Of a stretch of 64,000 nt of DNA, positions 10,661 to 22,320 are shown piece by piece. The notes below the pieces were generated by a model, which saw only the letters and a list, made by a program, of their open reading frames with translations, was not told where the DNA came from and searched no databases. This DNA is from Zopfochytrium polystomum (Eukaryota; Chytridiomycota; Chytridiomycetes; Chytridiales; Chytridiaceae). Position numbers and translations under genes: made by a program. Each line of letters opens with the position of its first letter. The first letter of the stretch is position 1. The stretch is taken from contig JAIVFJ010000313.1 of NCBI GenBank assembly GCA_025765615.1, positions 1 through 64,000 of the forward strand. The letters run 5' to 3'.

Positions 10661-12270
10661 TGGAATGATGTTGCACGAGTTCCCTTATATTTGAATGAAC
10701 GACGCCGTGGCGGGAGTAATGCTGCACGTTTCAGAGATATGGTCAGAGGCGCAGTTAAGATATCCGTTTCGAATGGAGATGTGACTAACGCTTATGCTAT
10801 TTTTCCACACTGCCAGTTTGGCAATGTCGACATGTGGGAGTTTGGTGATGGTATTGCCTACGCAAATTAGTTCACTGAAAAGTATGACCTTCACTTGCAG
10901 GAATTAACTCAACCTTAGTCCTGCTTATCACCTCCTTATGTGAAGGGTGTGCCAGAAGGGTTGGGGGCGGCAGAGCAGGTATTGAAACGGGAATGAAAAA
11001 ATTCCGCGCATGCCAGTCGTTCTTGCCTAAGGGTTTCGCTGGTGTACACTCAGAGTCAGTGGGGCCGTCTGATCTTGAGAATGAAGTAGTTCACGCTGTG
11101 CCGGTGGCCGCGGCGGCCAGTGACGGCGAATAGCAGAGTTCTGACCAAGTCAGCGCTTCGGGTGCGAATGACTCAACCTCCTTGTTCAAAGAACTTGGCA
11201 AACAAGGACAACCGCAGTTTCGACGCCGCGACCCCCCACTGAGGCCGAGTGCCGCACCAAACAGCCCAGCCGCAAAGCGCTTGCGTACTTGGGGCGGGTT
11301 CTTGGTCGCGCCGGGTGGAAGGCATTTGCACTTCGTACATTCTACGACCATTAACTGGCTGAGCGTCGCGCGCTCCTGGAGCGGAATCGGCGGCAGCAGA
11401 ACGATGACTGTCTCTTAGAAGAGGGCACCCTTTCTACAGCACTTGAGAAAAAGACCGAAATAGGGAGGAAAAAACTAGAGGCGTTGGAGGAGCTGGAGAA
11501 AGTCGGTTCACGACAAATAGTCAATTTATCTACTTTATTCTACTCCCTAGCTAACAATAAAGCACGCAAAAACACGATCATGCTTGCTGAACCAGTTTGC
11601 TCCACAGCTGCAGCTGTCCTCCTTATCCTGCACGATCCTCTCAACCGGCGAGTCGCTTTAAATTTGCGTCCCCAGCGAGAGCCCTGACCCAAACAAGCCA
11701 ACGCTCCGTTGGTCGCTTAGCTCTTGGCCTGCCACAGCCTGCCAACAGTACGGTTCGTTGTGGTCTTGCCACTCTCAGGTTATACTAGCGGGGCGAGGTG
11801 TAAGGCTCCGTTTAAAAAGCGATTCGAAAACAAGACCAGTGGATAAGCCACTCAAGCGTTGTAGACTCAAGCGGTGTAGAAAGAACAAAACTTCACGCAC
11901 TTCCCCAAAAGCTCAAACGCGCGCGCAACACGGGAAAGATGAAGGTGAGATTAATAACGGGCCGCCATCAGTGTCAACACCACGGGGCCTAAAAATGCCA
12001 AACCCTGGGCTATGAGGACAACGTCGAAGACTGAAACGCAGAGGGAAAGGTAAGCCAAAAAAAAAAAAAAAAAAAAAACAAGAAAAAAGAAAGAGCGGAG
12101 CCAAAATTAAGCTCCCGTGCAACCCACCCCTGAAAAGTTACAAAGCGAACGAGCCAAAGCAACGTCGAAAACGAGAAAGCGCATACGCGGGAGTAGGGGG
12201 TGGGAAGGAGGGAAAGAGGTCTGCCAACTAGAACCAACAAACCAGAGAACGGGGAAAGAGAGTCCTTCCA

Positions 12271-12303
<33 letters not shown>

Positions 12304-12437
12304 AAGGCAAAAAACCAATATAAAAATCTCAGCGAATGGTATCGCAAGCCCGTTACCCACATGCAACAACTGACCCAAAATAAAAAAATCGAAAAAATTA
12401 GTAGCAGAGCGAAAAACGAGGGGGGATGTGGCAGCAT
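10661..12437. other. No gene seen; poly-A runs and a possible short coiled-coil relic
   Basis: Near 11420-11515 a short open stretch reads as a charged helix (LEALEELEKVGSRQI) without start or context. Poly-A runs lie at 12057-12078 and 12272-12302. The stretch around 11945-12060 partly resembles 15530-15620, the corresponding 3' flank of copy C. Confidence 0.5.
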
Positions 12438-13585
12438 TCACAACCACACACCCTCCACCGTCCGCCCCGCGTTCACCGGCGCCGGCAGCATCGGGCCCAA
12501 CGGCACGTCGGGCGACGGCGACGACGACCACCCTGTCACCGACACGGAACCCGCGCCGCCGCCGCCGTGTCGTCCGTCCGTGCTCCGCACGCTTCCCAGC
12601 CGGAGAAACCCCCACCGGCTCTTTCGACCGCCACCAACAACCGCACTGTTCCACGTCGACGAGACTGCGGCCGCGACCGGGGGCGGCGTGACAGGCTGCG
12701 GCGTCGTCGACGCGGCGCGCATCGGCGTCGGCGAGTCGTGCGCGCCGTCGTGCCCGCCGCGTCTCGTCGCCGCTGCCAGTCGTCGGTCCGTGCGCGCGGG
12801 TTGTGACGGCGATTGATTTGCCGATGGCTTCGAGTTTAAGGGTCCTAAACGAGGGGTGGGGGGGAGTTTCCGGTCGGGAAAGTATGGTGAAAGGTGTACG
12901 TGGATGAAAGTAAGTGCAAGTGCTCAGTGCAAAATGGGGGGTTGCAGCGAAGTGAAAAGAAATCTTTACCCTCTGAAGATTCCAATGTACGAGATGAAAG
13001 TGGCTAGTGGCATGGCGTACATGGACAGCAGCGCCATGTTGACCTGGAGAAAGGGAGACGCGTGGATTGGGGCCCGGTCTTTTGTGAAGGTTAGTGTCCG
13101 CAGGTTTGGATGCGGGGAAGGGAGTTCGGAGAACAACTTTGCTGAAGGCTACTTACAAAAGGCGTACACGGGAAGAACGATCGAGTACAAAAAGGCCAGG
13201 CTGTTTTCGACCAACAGCATTGTTTGAACCTATCCAAAGTTAGCAGCCCGAAAATAAATAGAAGAAAAAAAACGCGTCCCCGCCCCCCAACCCCCCTTCC
13301 CTTACCGACTGCATCGACACCGTAATCGCGTCCAGCCCCGGGCCCTCCATTCCCTCGTCGCGCGCCGCCTGCACCCTCTCGCCAATATGCAAGCTCAGCA
13401 AGAACCCGCACACGACAAAGTACACCATCACCACCACGACCTCCGCCGTCCAAAGCAGGTAGTGAATCTTGACGAACTGCACCGCGGTCGCCGCGTCGCC
13501 GCTGTCTGCAGCGAGGCCGCCCAGAACCGCAAGCGCGTTCGGTACAAAGACAAGGAGTAGGTTCGCTGCATTGGAAGGGAGGGAT

Positions 13586-13627
<42 letters not shown>

Positions 13628-14681
13628 CACTCGGGTTGGTGTTGCGCTGAAGTTAGTTGGGCGTGTGGGGGTGGACGGAGCATCGCGTCGGGTTTGTGAA
13701 ATGAAACTGAAAAATGCCGGTGTTTGGCGGCTTTCGCATTTTCGCGGTCAGGTTTGCGGTTTGTCTGTCTCGCCGTTGTCCCTGAATCCCTTCTCTCTCT
13801 GTCTCGCCCTCCTTTCTCCTTCGTTGGCTTCCCTCCCCACACGTCCCTTCACTTACCCATGAACAAAAGCCTGAAACCCGTCTGATGGCGGGCCTGGAAC
13901 GCGCCAAGCCGGCTCAGAAGCGGGTGCCGCCCCTCGGGCAGGGTGGTGAGAATCGGCGTCGAGTGGAGGATCGCGTACACGTAGAGCAGCACGGCAATGT
14001 GGAACACGCTGTAGCCAATGTCATTGGAGAACTCGCGCAGCGCAAAGGTCGGGAGGACGTCCAAGAGGAGCAGGATCGAGTGGAGCCATCGCACTGGGAG
14101 GGAGGGTGGAAAGTGGATTGAGTGGACCCCACATATTTTTTTTTTAAGGAGAAGAGAAATGAAGGAACGCGCGCGAGTATGCTCACGGATGAGAAACGCG
14201 AGCGAAAAGACCACCCATGACTCGACGGCTAGGGGCACCACCCGACCGGCGATGCGCTGGAAGGGCAGCAGCCGACGCTTGCGGAACCGGTGGCCGGCAA
14301 CAAGGACGCCAAAGGCTTGTTGATTGATGTGCGAATAGAGTTTGGTGGATCGCCCGATTGTGGGGGGTGATTCGAGTGTGGGCCGGAGAGGGCGACGAGG
14401 ATGTTGACGAGTTCTTAGTCATCAGAAAAAACAAAGGCGGCGGCAGCAGAAGGAGTGTGCGTACAGATGAAGAGAGGCAGGAGGATGGCGTGAGCGAGGT
14501 AGACGCCGAGGACGATGCGGGCGTCGTAGGAAGGCGGAGTTGACGCCGGCTGGTAGACCTGGATGCGGGCGTCGAGCCAGTCGGGCGACGTGTACCGGGA
14601 CGACGGCGGCGGCGACGATGGCGGCGCCGGTTGAGTGGGCGACGACGCCGCCGACAGCGGCAGCAGTTGCGATGCAAGCAT
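12438..14681 (-). pseudogene. Multi-pass membrane protein, tandem copy B (splice-site and frame lesions)
   Basis: The exons match copy C: 14681-14465, exon 2 ending at a GTGAGC donor near 14187, 14093-13857 (237 nt), 13565-13306 (260 nt), 13229-13157 (73 nt), 13078-12970 (109 nt), and the tail exon from 12844. The protein begins MLASQLLPLSAASS and shares WLDARIQVYQP, AHAILLPLFI, GYSVFHIAVLLYVYAILHST and FISYIGIFRG. There are two lesions. The exon 2 acceptor that ends GATGAG in copy C reads GATGAC here, and the next AG gives an immediate stop. In the tail exon the conserved start KLEAIGKSIAVTT and the conserved end FLRLGSVRST lie in different frames (one extra base near 12790). With the shift the tail ends at 12438; without it the frame runs Arg-rich to about 12010. 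A (GT)n microsatellite (13592-13626) lies in intron 3. Confidence 0.7.
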
Positions 14682-14756
14682 AACTTTCCTCTCTCTCGCT
14701 GTCTATTGGTGTATCGTTCTCGCTTGCTTTGCTGCCTTCCCACAGTCTCTCTGTCT

Positions 14757-14761
<5 letters not shown>

Positions 14762-14822
<61 letters not shown>
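14762..14822. repeat. (CT)n microsatellite upstream of membrane-gene copy B
   Basis: About 30 perfect CT units, lying 5' of the copy B start on the minus strand, where it reads as GA. Confidence 0.9.
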
Positions 14823-14825
<3 letters not shown>

Positions 14826-15130
14826 GGTCCATTCCTCGCAACCAGTGCTCGGAGCTGAGAGAGACACACAGAGGCACAAAAGCCGGATGATGCGCCCGGC
14901 GGCCCACGGCTTCCAAGAAAAGGGAAAAAAACCAGAAAGGGGCAAAAGAAAAAAAGAAAAGGAACTAAAAAAACCAAAAGTAATTCGGAGCTTTCTCTTG
15001 AAATTGTTTTGTTTGGATTGAACCGCATTAGGCAATGCTCCATTTCTCGAAATCGGACCGCTCGCCCCCTCTTGATTGCTGCGCACAAAGAACTTCAATG
15101 TCGACGAGCTGCCAGAAGAGTCATTTAGTC

Positions 15131-15209
15131 ATCAGGCAGAGGGAGAGGGAGAGAGAGAGGGGGAGAGAGAGAGGGGAGAGAGCGAGAGGGGAGGGAGTGA
15201 GAGAGGGAG

Positions 15210-15241
<32 letters not shown>
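15131..15241. repeat. (GA)n tract between membrane-gene copies B and C
   Basis: An interrupted GA/GGGA repeat, pure GA from about 15211 to 15241. The frames across it are repeat translations. Confidence 0.85.
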
Positions 15242-15246
<5 letters not shown>

Positions 15247-15694
15247 GGGACGTTTGCAATTGGACCGACCTGCCCTTTCTTTTTTCAAACCGTCGCTCCA
15301 GTACCCGACACCGCAGGCACTCCTCCGTAACTCCCCGTGTGATCAACTCGACTGCTACACGACCAGCCAACCAGGACGCACCCCCGGCGTCTTGTTCGAA
15401 CTCACCACACACAGCACAGTTCAGGCCGCCGAGGACGCGGATCAGGGCGCCATTGCCCGCACGTCGTGCCCGCGCAAGCACCACCGACGCAAGTGCGTAC
15501 AATGCGGAACGGCGAGGCAGACCTCAATAACCGGGCCTAATATTGTCACAACGAAAACTCCAACAACTTGTGGTCTATGAGGAAAAGCAACGTCGATACG
15601 GCAAGCATAAAAACACAGAGCTTTAACGGCAAGCCCCAAACGCGTGCAAAACCGACCTTCAGAAATGTGAATGAGCGGAAGGGATGACGCACTG

Positions 15695-15732
<38 letters not shown>

Positions 15733-15879
15733 AAAGCGACACGGAAGACAGGACGTCGGAAGGGGGAACCAGCGTCAAGGGGACAGTCCTTTCAACACGC
15801 TGCCAGAGCCCCCAGTCATTCACGCCCACATTCACCGCCCAGCCCCCTTCACGCTGCCCCAGCCGCGGAAACGCCCCTG

Positions 15880-17819
15880 CTAATTCGACCGAATCATCGC
15901 GCCGCGCCACGCCGCCGCAGCCGGTAGCGGCGGCGATAGAGGCGGCGACGACGGCGGAGGCGCGGCGGTCGCTAATTCGCACAGCGGCGTCGACGAGTCG
16001 CGCGTGCCGGGCCCGCCGCCGCATTCACCATCGTCGGCCGGCGGTGCGCGCGCGTGCGTCGTGATGGAGATCGACTGGCCGATGGCTTCGAGTTTGCGCG
16101 AGCTGTTTGGGGGGAAGCGGAGGGGGGGCCGATCGGGGAGGGGGGAAAAGGAAAGGGCCACGGGAGCGACAAAGTGAGCGTGCAAGTGTTATACAAGTGT
16201 TATACAAGAGAAAGTTGTTGGGAAGTTGGGGAATGGGCTAACCCTCTGAAGATTCCAATGTAGGAGATGAAGACGGATAGTGGCATAGAAAACATGGACA
16301 TGATCGTCGCGTTCACCTGTAGAATTGGAGAGATGTGGACTCGAGTCCGGTCTGGCAGGTGGTGGGGAGTCAGAGCAAATTTAGTTGTGTGAAAGCCATC
16401 TTACAAAATGCATACACGGGAAGAGTGATAGAGTACAAAAAGGCCAAGCTGTTTTCGACCACTAGCATCGTTTGCATCTGTCCAAAGTCAACTTTCTTGC
16501 CTCTGACACAACAGAAATGAAGAAAGTAAGAATTTAAAACCACTTACCGACTGCATCGACACCGTGATCGCATCCAGCCCTGGACCCTCCAAACCCTCGT
16601 CTCTCGCCGTCTTCACCCTCTCACGTATATGCAAGCTCAGCAGGAACCCGCACACGAGAAAGTAAACCATCGCGACAACCACCTCCGCAGTCCACAAGAG
16701 GTAGTGAATCTTGACGTACTGCACAGCGGTCGCCACGTCGCCGCTATCAGCCGCGAGGCCACTTAGCACCGCGAGGACAGGCGGCACAAAGACAAGGAGG
16801 AGGTTCGCTGCATTGGGGGGGAAGGTGGTTGTGTGTGTGGGGGAGGGGGAGGTGTTGAAATTAGGTTGGGCGTGGGGAGTTGGGAGGAGGCGGGGGCATA
16901 AGGTGGATAAGGTTTCGAAGTTGCCGCTGTGGAGGTCTTCTCGCGTTTCGAGGATGCTGGGCAATTATTCTGAACCATCGCTCTCGTCTGGGTTATCGCA
17001 GGCGCCCTTCCAATCTTACACATGAAAAATAGCCTGAAACCAGTTTGATGTCGGGCCTGGATCGCGCCAAGCTGGCTCAGAAGCGGGTGCCGCCCCTCAG
17101 GCAGGGTGGTCAGAATCGGCGTCGAGTGGAGGATCGCGTACACGTATAGCAGTACAGCAATGTGGAACACGCTGTAGCCAATGTCGTTGGACAACTCCCG
17201 TAGCGCAAAGGTCGGGAGGACGTCGAGGAGAAGCAGGATGGAGTGGAGCCATCGGACTGGAGGGAAATCGAGTTGACGACTTTTTAATTTATTTCTTTTT
17301 TTTGGGGGGCGGGAGTGTATCCTTACAGAAGAGAAACGAGAGAGAAAATACGACCCACGACTCGACCGCCACTGGCACCACCCGACCGGCGACGCGCTGG
17401 AAGGGCATCAGCCTTCGCTTGCGAAAGCGGTGGCCGGCAACAATGACGCCAAAGGCTTGTGGGTTGTTGATATGCGGATTGAGTTTGGTGGATCGCCCAA
17501 TCGTAATGGTGTTCCAGCGTCGTATTGGGGATTGGTGCGGTGTGGTTGTGGAGGAAGGGTTTGTCAGGTTCTTTGCTCATCAGAAAAAAAGAGAGCAAGG
17601 CTGCGGAGACGCACTGATGAAGAGAGGCACGACGATGGCGTGCACCAAGTAGACATCGAAGACGATGCGGGCGTCGTAGGAGGGTGGGAACGACGGCTGG
17701 TAGACCTGGATGCGGGCGTCGAGCCAGTCGGGCGACGTGTACGGCGGCGACGGCGCCGGTTGAGAGGACGACGCCGCCGCGGACGGCGAGAGCCTCACCG
17801 ATGCGAACGTGCGGTCCAT
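15880..17819 (-). CDS. Multi-pass (7-8 TM) membrane protein, tandem copy C, readable
   Basis: Seven exons (17819-17615, 17575-17327, 17256-17020, 16807-16548, 16477-16405, 16351-16243, 16102-15880) join in frame to 451 residues with canonical GT-AG introns of 39 to 212 nt. After a Ser/Pro-rich N-terminus comes SPDWLDARIQVYQP, then hydrophobic segments: VYLVHAIVVPLFI; VPVAVESWVVFSLSFLF; LHSILLLLDVLPTFAL; GYSVFHIAVLLYVYAI; NLLLVFVPPVLAVLSGL; LLWTAEVVVAMVYFLVCGFL; ENSLAFLYSITLPVYAF; and MFSMPLSVFISYIGIF. The tail is hydrophilic, starting SRKLEAIGQSISITTHARA. Seven or eight helices with a long polar tail suggest a receptor- or transporter-like plasma-membrane protein; I do not recognise the family. 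The tail stops earlier than in copy A: the counterpart of RFLRLGS lies just past the stop in another frame (FPRLGQREGG), so the tail is probably truncated by a frameshift. Confidence 0.78.
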
Positions 17820-17849
17820 GAGATGAGTGCTCCCCGTCTCCTTCCCTTC

Positions 17850-17900
17850 CTGTTGTCGCTCTGAATCTCTCTCGCTGTCTCTCGCTGTCTCTCTCTGTCA
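17850..17900. repeat. CT/CTGT tract upstream of membrane-gene copy C
   Basis: Short CTCTCGCTGT-type repeats just 5' of the copy C start, matching the tracts at the same place in copies A and B. Confidence 0.55.
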
Positions 17901-18514
17901 GTGTCAGAGTTTTTCGGGTACGAGTCAGAGGGCGGAGACAGACACCCGGGCGCACAAATCACAGACCCCGTCGGTTAATTTTCGGATTTGACGCCGCGAT
18001 CGACCATTGCGGAAAGGGATTTGCTTCCCTCATTTGCAACAACACACAGGCCGCATTTGGGAAATGCTCCCCATTCGGAAATTTTATCTCTTTTCACGCG
18101 TGTCAATCAATAGAGAAGAAAAACTTGAATGTCCCCACACAAACCGCACCAAAAGACGATTTTCAACACAACGATTCTGTCTGTGGGATGACTTTTCAGA
18201 TCGGCGATGAATAATTGGAACTTGTAAGTCGTAATACCTTCCTCCATCTCCTTCCACTGCTAAAAACAACGTGCATTGAGACTTCTGACGGGTTTTTTCA
18301 TTGCAAGATGCAGCACCTGTTCGCAACCCAGGGCTTTGACGTGGGATAGAAAATCGAAAGGTTAAAAAAAAAAAAAAAAGAAGACGAAAAAGATCGACGT
18401 GAACAAAGATGAAATAGAGATGGCTGACAAACAAAGAAGCAAGTCTTCGGGTTGGGTGGAAAAGCATATGAAAGATAACAGAGGAGGAAATCGGAGCAAG
18501 AACGACTTGCTTTT

Positions 18515-20631
18515 TCAAAGAGTGTAGTTGTCCCACCCCACCGCGGCCATCCGGTCAATCTTGCCCAGAACCTCCGCCTCCGACTTTTTCTGGTACTCCA
18601 CGAGCCGCTCGTAGTACTCTGGCGTCGACGCACCGAGAATACGAACTGCCAGCAGCGCCGCGTTAGTGGAGTTGTTGATCGCCACTGTAGCAACGGGCAC
18701 GCCGCGCTGAGCATCGCGAGTCAAGTGTGAAGTGGGAAGAAACGAAACGGATGTTACTACTGATTAAACATGGACATCGGAGAACAAGCCACAAACCGGC
18801 ATCTGCACAATCGAGTGCAACGAGTCCACGCCGTCCAACTGCTTCAGCGCGACCGGCACACCGACCACCGGCAGCGCCGTCAGCGCCGCCACCATACCGG
18901 GCAGGTGCGCGGCGCCGCCGGCCGCGGCAATGATCACGCGCAGCCCGCGCGAGTGCGCAGTCCGAGCGTATTCGTACAGCCTGTCGGGCGTGCGGTGCGC
19001 GCTGACCAGCGTCACCTCGAACGGCACTCCCATCTTGCGCAGCACCTCCGCGCCCGCCTTCATCGTCGGCAGGTCCGAGTCGGACCCCATGATCATGCCG
19101 ACCACCGGCCGCGGCCGCGCCGCCGCCAGCACCGCTCGCGACACCCCGCCTTCTCCCCCCTCCGTCGCCGCCGCCGCTGACGCAGGCTCTAGCGCCTCGA
19201 TGATCGGCCGCGCCCGCTCGAACGCCTCCGCCGCCGACGCCCCGACCACTGTGATGTGGCCCATCTTGCGCCCCGGCCGCGACTCGGCTTTGCCGTACAG
19301 GTGCACCGTCGCGCCGGGCACGCCGAGCGCCACCTCGCACGGCGCCAGCACGCACCGCATCGGGTCTGCGCGCTCCTCGTCCGTCGCCGGCGCGCGCCCG
19401 AGCAGGTTGACCATGACCGACGCGGGCACTTTCATCGCCGCGCTGCCGAGGGGAAGCCCGACGATCGCGCGGAGGTGCTGCTCAAACTGCGACGTCTCGC
19501 ACGCCTCGATCGTGTAGTGGCCCGAGTTGTGCGGGCGCGGTGCGATCTCGTTGTATAGAATGTCGCCTGCCCGTTTTGATAAAATGTTTGGTGAATCGGC
19601 CCAAAAACTTCAACGGGGCGGTGGCGAACTCACCGTTCTTCAACAAAAACATCTCCACGCCGTACACCCCCGCCCCGTCAAACGCCTCCACCGCCCTTTC
19701 GGCCACGCGCCTTGCCCTCTCGGCCACGATGCCGTCAATCTGCGCCGGCGCGACGACCACGTGGCACACATTGTCCTTTTGCACCGTCTCGACGCACGGA
19801 TACGACACCACGCGCCCGTCGCGGCCCTTGGCCACCATGACGGCCAGCTCCCGCTCGAACGGCACCCACCGCTCGACGTACAGCGCGCGCGACCCGCTCG
19901 ACGCCACAATCTCCGCCACCGCCGCCGCCGCGTCCTCCGCACCACGCACAACGCGGTTCCCCTTGCCGTCGTACGCTAGCGTCTTGGTCTTGAGCATGCA
20001 CGGGTACCCGAACGCCCGCGGGCCGTCCTCGGCGATCGCCCGCAGCGCCGCCGCCGCGCCCGCTACGAACCCGCTGTCGTCGTCGACGGCAGCGGCGGCC
20101 GCCCCCGCCGCGGGGCGCGATCTCGGCGAAATCCGCCATCGGCACCGCCCCGCCCGTCGCGTCGCGCACGTGGGTCTTCTGCCGGAACTTGTCCTGCACG
20201 GTGCGGATCGTGTCCGGCGACGGCTGCACGTCGACGCCGCCCGCGCTGGCCGCCGCGGCCGCCGCGAGCGCGTCAGCGTCGACGTGCTCGATCTCGACGG
20301 TGACGACGGCGCACCGGGCCGCGAGGGCGGCCACGCGCGCGGCGTCGCGGAACGAGCCGTGCTCGTGCGGGCCGCGGGCGCTGAGGTCCGAGGCCGGGTT
20401 GCCCGCGGCGTCCAGCACGGCGACGGGGATGGTGAGGCGGTTTGCGGCCTCGACGAGCATGCGGCCGAGCTGCCCGCCGCCGAGGATGCCGACGGTGCCT
20501 GGGCGGGTCGCCAGGAGCGGCGGCGTCGTCGTCGGGCGGGGGACCGCCGAGGACGAAGAGGAAGAGGAGGACGAGGAGGACGAGGAGGACGACGAGGACG
20601 ACGAGGTCGAGGAGGGGGCTTGGTCAGCCAT
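18515..20631 (-). CDS. ADE2: Phosphoribosylaminoimidazole carboxylase, fused PurK-PurE (Ade2 type)
   Basis: Three exons (20631-19634, 19566-18797, 18706-18515) encode 652 residues once one G is removed from the G5 run (plus-strand C5 at 20102-20106). The PurK half has [45 protein letters not shown], the catalytic [10 protein letters not shown] and [17 protein letters not shown]. The PurE half has [48 protein letters not shown] and [18 protein letters not shown]. PurK carboxylates AIR to N5-CAIR using ATP and bicarbonate, and PurE moves the carboxyl group to carbon 4, in cytosolic de novo purine synthesis. The N-terminus carries an unusual run of about 20 Ser. The frameshift lies between [11 protein letters not shown] and [10 protein letters not shown]; an assembly error is more likely than inactivation of a purine gene. 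Confidence 0.95.
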
Positions 20632-20877
20632 TGCTGTTCGTTCTTCTTCTTTCCAGGTTGACAAGTCACACACACACCCTCCAACAACAACGTTTCTTCA
20701 TGCAAAACCAATGCAAGGCACGCCACGAGTGAGCTAACATGAATGAATATATTTACTGTGCTGTCACACAAGAGGAGCACTCCGCTCCAATGCCGGCACC
20801 GCGAACAAATGACAACACAGAAAAGAAGATAGAGCCCTCCCGCCCCCCAACTCCTTCCACAAAAACCGCGCCCGCTT

Positions 20878-21463
20878 TCACGCCTTGAGCGTGACCGCCA
20901 CGTCCAGGATCCCGTTGGGCGTCAAGTCCAGGTGGCTCGCGAGCAGCGTCAGCGAGTGCGCCTCCGTGTGCCCGCGCCGCAGGTGCGAAAAGTCCAGCTT
21001 GGCGTTGCCGATGCCCTTCTTGATCGCGCCGCCGAGGTCCTGGTCAAACACGTGGAAGTGGATCACCTTTTCGTTCTCGTAGGTGCTGGGGGAGGAAAGG
21101 GTCGGAAGTCAGTGGGCCGTCAAGTGCGGTGCGAGGAGGCCCTTTGGCGGTTACAGAGTGAATGTTTCGTTCCAGATGGGGACGGCCGATTCGATGACCG
21201 ACGTCTTTTGCTTGTGGTGCGGGTCGATGTAAAACTCGACGCAGGCATCGTTTTCGGCTGGATATGTGGCGTCCATGAATGAAACAGTGCAGACGTGAAT
21301 GCATATGCAGGGAGGATGGATGATGGGGGGTGTCAGAAGCGGGGGAGTCAAGCAACGCCAGTGCGAAAAGAGCGTCATCGGTCGGTCGGGGCTTACAGAA
21401 CAGATCCTTCTTGTTCAAGTTTCGCGCATAGATGACGGTAAGCTCGACGATGCCGCCACCCAT
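20878..21463 (-). CDS. Small single-C2-domain protein
   Basis: Exons 21463-21397, 21257-21155 and 21085-20878 give 125 residues, one C2 domain. Strand 1 is VELTVIYARNLNKKDLF. The middle exon reads ACVEFYIDPHHKQKTSV and VPIWNETFTL, matching the usual K..T.v....P.WNE.F pattern. The third exon has VIHFHVFDQD, whose two acids fit the third calcium-binding loop, and IGNAKLDFSHL. The first loop has S-E-N-D where the usual motif is K-S-D-P, so calcium binding may be weak. Such stand-alone C2 proteins bind membranes or partner proteins; the target is unknown. All introns are canonical and phases agree. An upstream exon cannot be excluded because the start ATG directly follows a possible acceptor. Confidence 0.8.
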
Positions 21464-22320
21464 ATCTGGGCGTGGCGGTCAGGGCAAAGTTAGTTGCTGC
21501 TTGAGAGGGAAAAGGACGCAGCGCAGCGTCGACGCTTTCGCTCAATGCGAGTTTGTTGGTGGTGGGTGGTGGCTGAGCGATTTGAGTGCGCGGGCGAGGG
21601 CCGATGACGTCATGCATGCGATGAGGTGTACCTTTGCCTTGTCGGACAAGAACATCCAAACAAGAAGAAGGCGGACCGCGAGAGGAACAAGGGTCAACCA
21701 TTCAACCGTTGTCCGCCACCCAGAACCCCTTTGTCGCATTTCCCCTCCCGCTCAAAAAAGCGAGCGCGCGGTGTCGAAGCGCTGCAGCCCGTCCCTCCAG
21801 GATGACCCGAGGACGCCGACATTGGCGCGGGCCGGCCGCCGCCAAAGCCAATGGGAATTCGAGCCCACTATTAGAGTAGCGGAGTGACCGACTACTAGGA
21901 ATATGAAGGATAGGGGAAGATTTGGGTGGAGGGGTATTTATTCAATGAGGTTCCGTGATGATGCTGCTTCCCTCTCACCCAGCTTCCTTTTCCACTGCCC
22001 AAGAGGAAAGACACCAAATTTTGACCGAGACAAAATGACGGACACTTCATTCGGTCTGATTGTTGGATCAATTTTCCTCGTTTTCCTCCGTCTTTTGGAT
22101 TTATTCAAACACAAGCACCGACGAGCCGGAACGGAAGGAACGCCGCTCCGGGAGCCAGCAAAACTCGGAAAATGCCATCGATAAACCTGGGATTAGGTGT
22201 GACGTGTACGGATTAACAACCATTTTTTACGTAATCCTGCTTTGTTTATGTTTGCCATGGGGAAAATTATTTTTTTCGGCCTTGGCGCGGGTGTTTCCTC
22301 CTTCTTTTGGGTCTTCCGTT

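Noticed and set aside
12010..12654. Long minus-strand frame reading out of membrane-gene copy B
   Set aside because: Arg-rich then Phe-rich translation of GC repeats and poly-A runs; the conserved tail motif lies in another frame.
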